NCBI GenBank assembly: GCA_017510875.1
Contig: JAFWLX010000149.1
Span: forward strand, 1-5,062
DNA length: 5,062 nucleotides
Source: Atopobiaceae bacterium
GTDB lineage: Bacteria; Actinomycetota; Coriobacteriia; Coriobacteriales; Atopobiaceae
Reading direction: 5' to 3'
The position numbers were made by a program, and so were the translations under genes. Below the pieces are notes generated by a model. The model saw only the letters and a program-made list of their open reading frames with translations. It ran no database searches and had not been told where the DNA came from. This document shows, in pieces, positions 1-5,062 of the stretch. The number at the start of each line of letters is the position of its first letter. The stretch's first letter is position 1.

Positions 1-13
1 GGCGGCAACCGCC
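1..13 (-). terminator. Possible start of the operon terminator, cut by the window edge
   Basis: Twenty bases after the stop codon of the last gene, the minus strand reads GGCGG-TTG-CCGCC, a short GC-rich stem running into the window edge. The stem may extend and any T-tract would lie outside, so this call rests on position and pairing only. Confidence 0.25.
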
Positions 14-33
14 GGGGCGTGAAAACTGTTGGA

Positions 34-1041
34 CTACACCAGCGAGATGGAAAGCTCCTCGCCTGCGCTAGTCGAGATCTGGATGCTTTCGCCATCTAGC
101 GTGGCGTTGGTTATCTCGCCCTGACCGATGATAGGCGAGCCTTCACCATCGGTGACCTGCTGCGTTACCGATCCGCCGCCCAAAGGATGCGCGATAAGAT
201 CCCATGTGCCGTCAGGTAGGTTCTCGGGAATCACAAATACCGTGTTGTACAGGATGAGCGCCACCGGCGTACCGGTTAGCTCGTAGATTATCGAGGTTCC
301 CTCAGAGCCTTCTGACGTGCTAGCCAGAGCGTACTTACCCGACTCCTGCTGGGTGAGGAAGTATGTTGAACCGCGATACTCAATGCTACCGTCTGCCGTT
401 GCCTGGGTCTGCTCGACAACAGGGGTATCGGAAGGCTTCTCTACCGACAGCAAGGCACGCACAAGCAGCGTAGCCACAATGCCTACCACTACCAGCGCGG
501 CAACACCAAGGATGATGAACACACGCTTGTTTGAACGCACGGCCACCTCGTGGTGCTCAACCTTGGGACGCCCAGACGAGCTCATGCGCACGGCCTCCGG
601 GCGAACGTTCTGCACCCTGAACGAGGCCGTCTCGCTCGCGTTGGCACGAGTGGTAAGGCGCGCGCCCGAGTCAGCATCGATACGCTGGAACGAACCCGTT
701 GCCTCCGGGTCAACTCCAATGGGGCGCGGAGCGTCGCCCATGTTGGTCTCTTGATCGCCGTCGATGATGGGCACCAGATCAGGAATGGCGCCGTAGGGAA
801 TCGGATTAACGGCGCCCGTCTGCATTGCGTCATCGACGTTGTAGGCAAGCGGCGTGTACTGGTTGCCCTCTTCGTCATAGGCAAGCGGCATGTACACGTT
901 GTCGCTCGTGGGCGGAATGTACAGGTCGTTATCGTCATCGTCTTTAAGCGGCACAAGACGCTCGTCGTCAAGGTCGGCTACGGGCTTATTGACGGCGGCA
1001 TGGCGCCCGCGACGCGGCGTGACGTTATCTTCTGATGCCAT
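34..1041 (-). CDS. Single-pass membrane protein of unknown function, acidic repeat-bearing cytoplasmic head
   Basis: I do not recognise this 335-aa protein. Residues 1-173 are hydrophilic and acidic, with a run of four Asp near residue 35 and short repeats of the type YMPLAYDEEGNQ / YTPLAYNVDDAM at residues 29-73. Residues 174-194 (VFIILGVAALVVVGIVATLL and on) form one strong transmembrane helix preceded by SNKR, so an N-in, C-out type II orientation is likely. There is no N-terminal signal peptide. The outer part (about 199-335) has no cysteine, is rich in Ser, Thr and Gly, and looks beta-rich. The start is placed at ATG 1041 because AAAGGGG lies 5 nt upstream. An in-frame TTG at 1065 would add 8 residues but has a badly placed ribosome site. 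It lies 57 bp after recR on the same strand, so co-transcription is likely. The reading frame is solid and the function unknown. Confidence 0.85.
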   Translation of the reverse strand: MASEDNVTPRRGRHAAVNKPVADLDDERLVPLKDDDDNDLYIPPTSDNVYMPLAYDEEGNQYTPLAYNVDDAMQTGAVNPIPYGAIPDLVPIIDGDQETNMGDAPRPIGVDPEATGSFQRIDADSGARLTTRANASETASFRVQNVRPEAVRMSSSGRPKVEHHEVAVRSNKRVFIILGVAALVVVGIVATLLVRALLSVEKPSDTPVVEQTQATADGSIEYRGSTYFLTQQESGKYALASTSEGSEGTSIIYELTGTPVALILYNTVFVIPENLPDGTWDLIAHPLGGGSVTQQVTDGEGSPIIGQGEITNATLDGESIQISTSAGEELSISLV

Positions 1042-1046
1042 GTTTT

Positions 1047-1053
1047 CCCCTTT
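1047..1053 (-). promoter_or_regulatory. Ribosome binding site deciding the start of the membrane protein gene
   Basis: The minus strand reads AAAGGGG five bases before ATG 1041. This supports that ATG over the upstream in-frame TTG at 1065, whose only purine-rich site (GGTGG) sits about one base before the codon, too close to be used. Confidence 0.55.
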
Positions 1054-1098
1054 CTGGCACTGCAATCCACCATGCTACACCAAGAGCACGTGATTCAG

Positions 1099-1716
1099 CT
1101 ACACTTTGCGCCGAGCCTCGATAGCTCGCCCTAGGGTAACCTCGTCAGCATACTCGAGGTCGCCGCCCACGGGAAGACCGCTTGCCAGGCGCGAGACCTC
1201 AACACCCAAAGGTCCGATGGTGCGCGCTAGGTAGGTAGCCGTAGTCTCACCCTCAACATCGGGGTTGGTGGCAAGGATGACCTCCTTTACCTCACCAGAG
1301 GCAAGACGCTGCAAAAGCTCGCGCACGTGCAACTGCTCGGGACCAATCTTGTCCATGGGTGAGATGACCCCGCCCAGCACGTGGTACAGGCCATGATAAA
1401 CACCCGTCTTCTCGATGGCGGCAACGTCACGCGGCTCGGAGACCACACAGATTGCCGTCTGGTCGCGATGCGAGTCGGCACAGATGTCGCACGTGTCCCG
1501 TGTGGCGTAAGAGAAGCACACCGGGCAGAAATGCACCTGACGCTTAACCTCGACAATCGCATCTGACAGACGGCGTGCCTCCTCGGCATCCGCCTCAAGC
1601 AGGTGGTAGGCGATGCGCTGGGCCGATTTTGGGCCAATGCCGGGCAGGCGGCCCAGCTCGTCGAGCAGGCGTTGGAGCGCCCGCCCGTCGCTGGTTGTAG
1701 GATCAAAGCTCGACAT
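1099..1716 (-). CDS. recR: Recombination mediator protein RecR
   Basis: RecR acts with RecF and RecO in cytoplasmic recombinational repair of single-strand gaps, helping RecA load onto SSB-covered DNA. At 205 aa the length is typical. Domains in order: helix-hairpin-helix at about residues 12-40 with LPGIGPKSAQR (24-34); a four-cysteine zinc finger with C64, C67, C76 and C79; a Toprim domain from about residue 87 with VSEPRD (92-97) and NPDVEGE (151-157); and a C-terminal segment with the family signature SRLASGLPVGGDLEYAD (175-191). All expected zinc and Toprim acidic residues are present, so it should be functional. The start ATG lies 3 bp after the ebfC stop with no strong ribosome site of its own, which points to translational coupling. 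The pairing with ebfC and dnaX is a conserved bacterial arrangement. Confidence 0.98.
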   Translation of the reverse strand: MSSFDPTTSDGRALQRLLDELGRLPGIGPKSAQRIAYHLLEADAEEARRLSDAIVEVKRQVHFCPVCFSYATRDTCDICADSHRDQTAICVVSEPRDVAAIEKTGVYHGLYHVLGGVISPMDKIGPEQLHVRELLQRLASGEVKEVILATNPDVEGETTATYLARTIGPLGVEVSRLASGLPVGGDLEYADEVTLGRAIEARRKV

Positions 1717-1719
1717 GGC

Positions 1720-2034
1720 CTAGAACATCCCCGGCATACCCATGCCGCCGGTGATGGCACCCATGCGCTGATTGGTAATCTCCTGCGCACGGGCAAGCAT
1801 CTCTGTCACGGCTGCAAGAATGGTGTCCTGCAGCATCTCGCAATCTTCCTCGTCAAGGCCCAAGGCGGCCCCGTTGATGCGAATGCCCGTGATGTCGCCG
1901 GCAGCGGTGCCAGTGACCTCAACCATGCCGCCACCCGCCGTAGCCGAGACTTCCTCGTCAGCAAGTTGATCCTGCGCCTCGGCCAGCTGGCGCTGCATCT
2001 TTTGGGCCTGCTTCATCATCTGTTGCATGTTCAT
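1720..2034 (-). CDS. ebfC: YbaB/EbfC family nucleoid-associated DNA-binding protein
   Basis: This 104-aa protein matches the YbaB/EbfC family: small dimeric proteins that bind DNA, coat the nucleoid and affect gene expression. The N-terminal helix (MNMQQMMKQAQKMQRQLAEA) is Met/Gln-rich and probably coiled-coil. It is followed by a beta-rich middle (about 33-55) with the family pattern GGGMVEVTGTAAGDITGIRI. A helix carrying DEEDCEMLQDTILAAVTEM follows, then a Gly/Met-rich tail ending GMGMPGMF. Length and layout are those of the family. The start is supported by GGAGG (2044-2048) nine bases upstream. The gene lies between dnaX and recR, the usual location of this family. The family assignment is firm. 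Which promoters or sites it controls cannot be read from sequence. Confidence 0.96.
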   Translation of the reverse strand: MNMQQMMKQAQKMQRQLAEAQDQLADEEVSATAGGGMVEVTGTAAGDITGIRINGAALGLDEEDCEMLQDTILAAVTEMLARAQEITNQRMGAITGGMGMPGMF

Positions 2035-2061
2035 GGAATCGTACCTCCGTTTGTCTGCCTA

Positions 2062-2109
2062 GGTTGGGCAGGGGAGCCGTCCTTTTGACATGAGCCCCTT
2101 GGCCCAACC
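2062..2109 (-). other. Intergenic RNA hairpin between dnaX and ebfC, no U-tract
   Basis: Starting three bases after the dnaX stop codon, the transcript can pair GGTTGGGC (2109-2102) with GCCCAACC (2069-2062). After a 2-nt bulge, AGGGG (2099-2095) pairs with CCCCT (2074-2070). The 20-nt apical loop contains a further GTC/GAC pairing. The bases after the stem (TAGGCAGACAAACGGAGG) have no U run, so a standard intrinsic terminator is unlikely. The hairpin ends 13 bases before the ebfC Shine-Dalgarno sequence. It may be an mRNA processing or stability element, or may isolate translation of ebfC from dnaX. The role is inferred; the pairing is read directly. Confidence 0.6.
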
Positions 2110-2112
2110 ACG

Positions 2113-4863
2113 CTAGTTCTCTTCTTCATAGTCGGCATCGTCTACCGGCTCGTCCGCATACTCGCTCTCGGCGGCATCGTTCTCGTCATACGAGTCGTCT
2201 TGCATTGCAAGCTCCGCGTCCTCGTCCGGCTCGTCTGCCGTCGGCTCGGAAGTATACGTGATACCCTCGCCAAAAACCGAGGTCATCAGGGCAACTACAT
2301 CAGCAGGAATGCCCCCGGCACGGCGTGACGCGCGCTTTGGCTTGGCCTGGTCGGCTTTGGTGACGGGATCTGGCTCTGCAGCGGGCTTGGGTTCCAACGC
2401 GGGAGTTGAGGCAGGTGCTGGCATCGGCGTTGGTTCTGGCGCGGGTGCTGGAGTCGGTATGGCAACAGGCGCGGGAGCAGGTGCCGGGGCCGGCGCGGGA
2501 GCCGGTATCGGGACAGGTGCGGGAACGGGCGTTGGCGCAGGCGCGGGAGCGGGCGTCACGCGCACGGCACCAGAGGCGACACTCGCCTGTGGCTTTGCCT
2601 GGCCCGATGCCATCTCGTCAAAGAGGAAGTCCTCCTCATAGGGCGAGGCATCAAAGTCATCGTAGGGCACAACGTCGTCGTTGGGAAGCGGCTCCCATGG
2701 CGCTGAATAGGCCGACGCCGTGGGCTGCGTCTCTTGCCTTGGAGCTGCAGCTGGCGTCGCAGGTGCGGACGCTGCGTGCACCTGCGCGGCTGGCGCCGGC
2801 ACCGGTGCAACAGGAGCTACGGGTGTCTTCTGTTGTGCAGGAGCGGATTGGCGGTCTGCCTGTGGGCTCGCGGACGCCGTTTGCTGAACGGGGGGTTGCT
2901 GGCTTCTGGCATCCATGATAGGACGAGGGGCGGCTGCGGGCGGCGTGGCTGCCCTTGAGGACGCACCCGCTGGTTTTTGAGAAGCCTTAGCCGCAGCGCC
3001 TCCGTTGACAAAATGCGCCTTGCGCTGGCCAAACACCGAGACGATCATGGGGTCTACGTTGGCGCGCACGTCGGGACGCTCGAGCATCTTGCACGCAAAG
3101 GCCGACCCCTTTGGAAACGCCACGGTAAGCTCGACGCCATCGTCCGAGACAATGGTTGAGCTCATGAGCAGCGATCCATGCTGCGGATGAGACGCCAGCA
3201 GGCTGTCAACTACCTGCTTCCAGCGACGCTGCAGCTCGCCCTCGTCAGTTATGGCACCAGAGGCCGTGGGTTGCGGGGTTGCGGTTGTTTCAAGGGCGGA
3301 ACGCAAATCTGCAGGTTGCGCCTGCAAGCGCTGCACCTCCTGTGGTGCGGCCGCTCGTTGGTGCATTTCCGCAGGCTCCCCACCAGCAGTTGGCGATGGC
3401 ACGGTGGCCGCCTGGCTGCGCGGTGCACCATGCGCTTGAGCTCTCGCTTGGCCGCTCGGCAATACGGATGCGCTTGAAGGCTGGTCAACGGGTGTCTTTG
3501 GGGCAGGCGCCTGCTGGACAGCGGGCTGCGCTGGCTGGGCCGCCGGCTTGACAGCAGGCTGCATCGCCGACCTGTCCATCGATTTTGGTGCAGCCTGTCT
3601 AGAGACCTGCGGCCGCTCTGTACCAGCACTCCCCTCCCCCTGCCTTTCGGTCTTTGTAGCCTTCCGCGCCTGATCGTCCTTCTTGGGCTCCGCACGCGGC
3701 GCAGGTACCGAGAGTGCCACTATCTGGCGCTCGAGCGAGGAGATCCTATCAGCCAGGGCATCAAGTGTAAGCTCGGACTGTGGGCGAGCAATCTTGGTGA
3801 GCGCCACCTCAAGCACCAACCGTTGGTTTGGCGCCACGCGCATCTCTATTGATGCATCCGAAAGCAATTGCATGGCGCGGGCCACGCGATCAACCGAGCC
3901 AAATGCCTTTGCCTCGCGTGCAATGGCGGGCAGCTCGTCGTCGGCAGCCGAGACTATGCCCGATTTAGCTCCAATCGCAGCCACCACATACACGTCACGC
4001 AGGCGCGCCGCCAGAGCGCGCGTAAACTGCAACAGGTCTCGACCCACCTCTACTAGGTTCTCTACCTGCGCAAACAACACCGCAACATCGCGGTTTGCCA
4101 TGGCCAGCGACATGCGCTCGAGCGTGGAGGCCGACACCTCACCCAGCACGTCGCGCGCCACGTCAACCGTGATAGCACCTCCGCCTGACACCGACAGCTG
4201 CTCAAGCTCGGAGATAGCGTCACGCATGCCGCCGCGGGCATGGCGTACCACAAGCTCGAGCGCCTCGGGGTCGTAGGTAAAGCCCTCTCGCTCGCAGATG
4301 TAGGCCAAGCGCGCCTGAATGTCGGCGTTGCTTATGGCATGAAAGTCAAAGCGCTGCACGCGGCTAAGGATGGTCTCGGGAATCTTTTGCGGATCGGTGG
4401 TGCACAGGACAAACACCACGTGCTCGGGCGGCTCTTCTAGCGTCTTGAGCAGCGCGTTGAAGGCGGCCGTGGTAAGCATGTGCACCTCGTCGATAATGTA
4501 CATCTTGTACGAGGCACGCACGGGCGCAAAGCTCACGCGGCTGATAATCTCGTCGCGCACGTTGTCAACACCGGTGCGACTGGCTGCGTCCAGCTCGTAC
4601 ACGTCGGGATGCTCGCCAGCGGCAATCATGCGGCACTGCTCGCAGGTGCCATCGGGAAGGTGTCCCTCGCCCTGCTCGCACATAAGAGCCTTGGCCAGCA
4701 GGCGCGCCATGGTGGTCTTGCCCGTTCCGCGCGGCCCGCAGAACAGGTACGCATGGCTTATGCGCCCCTCCATGATGGCATGCTCAAGCGTCTTGACCAC
4801 ATGACCTTGCCCCACTACATCAGAGAAGGTCTGCGGGCGATATTTTGTATACAGCGATTCCAT
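2113..4863 (-). CDS. dnaX: DNA polymerase III subunit gamma/tau (clamp-loader ATPase), extended form
   Basis: DnaX is the ATPase of the clamp loader that places the beta clamp on primed DNA and links polymerases at the fork. The AAA+ core begins with YTKYRPQTF (5-13) and has Walker A GPRGTGKT (43-50), Walker B IIDEVHML (123-130), sensor-1 region CTTDPQKIPETILSRVQRF (154-172) and sensor-2 GGMRDAISELEQL (211-223). The collar domain spans about 250-370. A Pro/Ala/Gln linker (about 385-535) leads to a tau-type module (about 537-620). A second linker, an acidic aromatic patch (722-752), a Pro-Ala repeat (769-825), a short segment with SVFGEGITY (862-870) and an acidic tail follow. At 916 aa it is longer than typical relatives (roughly 550-650 aa). 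The zinc module has C62, C74 and C77 but Asp at 71, where the family has Cys, and the SRC motif reads SRV. The start ATG has GGAGG six bases upstream. No clear A-rich slippery site for a gamma form was found. Confidence 0.98.
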   Translation of the reverse strand: MESLYTKYRPQTFSDVVGQGHVVKTLEHAIMEGRISHAYLFCGPRGTGKTTMARLLAKALMCEQGEGHLPDGTCEQCRMIAAGEHPDVYELDAASRTGVDNVRDEIISRVSFAPVRASYKMYIIDEVHMLTTAAFNALLKTLEEPPEHVVFVLCTTDPQKIPETILSRVQRFDFHAISNADIQARLAYICEREGFTYDPEALELVVRHARGGMRDAISELEQLSVSGGGAITVDVARDVLGEVSASTLERMSLAMANRDVAVLFAQVENLVEVGRDLLQFTRALAARLRDVYVVAAIGAKSGIVSAADDELPAIAREAKAFGSVDRVARAMQLLSDASIEMRVAPNQRLVLEVALTKIARPQSELTLDALADRISSLERQIVALSVPAPRAEPKKDDQARKATKTERQGEGSAGTERPQVSRQAAPKSMDRSAMQPAVKPAAQPAQPAVQQAPAPKTPVDQPSSASVLPSGQARAQAHGAPRSQAATVPSPTAGGEPAEMHQRAAAPQEVQRLQAQPADLRSALETTATPQPTASGAITDEGELQRRWKQVVDSLLASHPQHGSLLMSSTIVSDDGVELTVAFPKGSAFACKMLERPDVRANVDPMIVSVFGQRKAHFVNGGAAAKASQKPAGASSRAATPPAAAPRPIMDARSQQPPVQQTASASPQADRQSAPAQQKTPVAPVAPVPAPAAQVHAASAPATPAAAPRQETQPTASAYSAPWEPLPNDDVVPYDDFDASPYEEDFLFDEMASGQAKPQASVASGAVRVTPAPAPAPTPVPAPVPIPAPAPAPAPAPAPVAIPTPAPAPEPTPMPAPASTPALEPKPAAEPDPVTKADQAKPKRASRRAGGIPADVVALMTSVFGEGITYTSEPTADEPDEDAELAMQDDSYDENDAAESEYADEPVDDADYEEEN
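2389..2560 (-). repeat. Pro-Ala dipeptide repeat region within dnaX
   Basis: A GC-rich degenerate repeat of about 170 bp encodes DnaX residues 769-825, mostly alternating Pro-Ala with some Pro-Thr, Pro-Val and Pro-Glu pairs. The longest pure run is at residues 788-799. Alternating Pro-Ala forms a stiff extended spacer in other proteins (for example TonB). Here it separates the tau module from the acidic C-terminus. The DNA copies vary at third codon positions, so this is not a freshly slipped perfect repeat. Confidence 0.85.
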
Positions 4864-4869
4864 CTCGCG

Positions 4870-4874
4870 CCTCC
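4870..4874 (-). promoter_or_regulatory. Shine-Dalgarno sequence of dnaX
   Basis: GGAGG stands six bases before the dnaX ATG. It fixes the start at MESLYTKYRP, the normal N-terminus for the family. Confidence 0.85.
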
Positions 4875-4896
4875 ATGGCCGTTCGCATGAGCTTCA

Positions 4897-4925
4897 AGTA
4901 TACGGCACCAGGCGGACGCAACTAT
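4897..4925 (-). promoter_or_regulatory. Possible sigma-70-type promoter for the dnaX operon
   Basis: The minus strand carries TATACT (4902-4897), a near-consensus -10 box 33 bases before the dnaX start. Seventeen bases upstream the -35 position (4925-4920) reads ATAGTT, a poor match. TTGCGT and TTGCGC nearby have wrong spacing (13 and 23 bases). The -10 is convincing on its own, but the promoter as a whole is tentative. Confidence 0.35.
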
Positions 4926-4950
4926 GCGCAATCGCTCTTTGAATGCTGGG

Positions 4951-5020
4951 GTGATGCGGAACGCCTTCCGGGATAAGTGCTCCATTTGGAAAACTTATCC
5001 CGGAAGGCGTTCCGCATCAC
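4951..5020. repeat. Perfect 28-bp inverted repeat with 14-nt loop, REP- or MITE-like
   Basis: Arms 4951-4978 and 4993-5020 are exact reverse complements over 28 bp (left arm begins GTGATGCGGAACGCCTTCCG). The 14-nt loop (GCTCCATTTGGAAA) has an inner TCCA-TT-TGGA palindrome. Each arm can also fold alone as CGGAA-CGCC-TTCCG, giving an alternative cloverleaf. Neither flank has a T run, so it is not a standard intrinsic terminator in either direction. No direct target duplication is visible at the ends. It may be a dispersed intergenic repeat, a U-less transcription terminator for a gene beyond the right edge, or a protein-binding cruciform. The structure is certain; the class is not. Confidence 0.8.
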
Positions 5021-5062
5021 AGACAGAGAACAATTGTCGGTGCTTATTCGGGAAGCCCCTAA

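Noticed and set aside
1042..1098. Separate promoter for the membrane protein gene in the recR gap
   Set aside because: TAGCAT on the minus strand is a weak -10 with no matching -35. The gap is short, so read-through from the operon is the simpler reading.
2258..2641. Plus-strand open frame antisense to the dnaX Pro-Ala region, Gly/Ala-rich product
   Set aside because: It is the complement of the GC-rich Pro-Ala codons (alternating Gly-Ala), which leaves antisense frames open by composition. dnaX on the other strand is unambiguous.
2964..2990. A5 run in dnaX (Ser-Gln-Lys-Pro) considered as a programmed frameshift site for a gamma form
   Set aside because: The heptamer does not fit the X XXY YYZ slippery pattern in the reading frame, lies after the tau-like module, and no other A-rich slippery site was found near the collar-linker junction.
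3683..4276. 197-aa plus-strand open frame inside dnaX
   Set aside because: It lies opposite the conserved clamp-loader core. Its Ser/Arg/Thr-rich product is typical of an antisense shadow and no ribosome site stands out.
4864..4950. Signal recognition particle RNA or tRNA-Ser, often found next to dnaX
   Set aside because: I read both strands for the SRP RNA tetraloop region and for a tRNA T-arm and acceptor pairing and found neither in 4864-5062.
5021..5062. Right-edge stretch with an ACAATTGT palindrome
   Set aside because: An 8-bp palindrome is expected by chance, and the stretch is too short and cut by the window edge to assign anything.

Overview
The window holds one leftward (minus-strand) gene cluster, dnaX – ebfC (ybaB) – recR – a membrane-anchored protein I do not recognise, followed at the right end by about 200 bp of intergenic DNA dominated by a very long perfect inverted repeat. 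Gene order, fairly high GC content, and the style of the proteins (long Pro/Ala-rich linkers in DnaX, a single-pass membrane protein with an acidic cytoplasmic head) suggest a high-GC Gram-positive bacterium. My best guess is class Coriobacteriia (Olsenella/Atopobium/Collinsella type). This is an inference from sequence style and was not tested by any search.

Layout from right to left, in the direction of transcription: the right end (4864-5062) carries a 28-bp perfect inverted repeat with a 14-nt loop and a possible dnaX promoter. dnaX (2113-4863) encodes an unusually long clamp-loader tau subunit of 916 aa, with a normal AAA+ core, two long low-complexity linkers, a central tau-type module, a Pro-Ala repeat and an acidic tail. 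A 78-bp gap that can fold into a hairpin separates it from ebfC (1720-2034), a nucleoid-associated protein. recR (1099-1716) follows after only 3 bp and encodes the recombination mediator RecR. After a 57-bp gap (to the preferred ATG) comes a 335-aa type II membrane protein (34-1041). A GC-rich stem at the left edge may be the start of the operon terminator.

The first three genes form a widely conserved DNA replication and repair cluster: DnaX loads the sliding clamp, EbfC coats DNA, and RecR works with RecF/RecO to load RecA. The fourth gene looks like a lineage-specific addition, and its N-terminal short-repeat region is its most distinctive part. I see no mobile-element gene, tRNA, rRNA or CRISPR array. 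The most notable unexplained structures are the 28-bp inverted repeat upstream of dnaX, the dnaX-ebfC intergenic hairpin, the altered zinc-ligand set and extended C-terminus of DnaX, and the repeat-bearing membrane protein.
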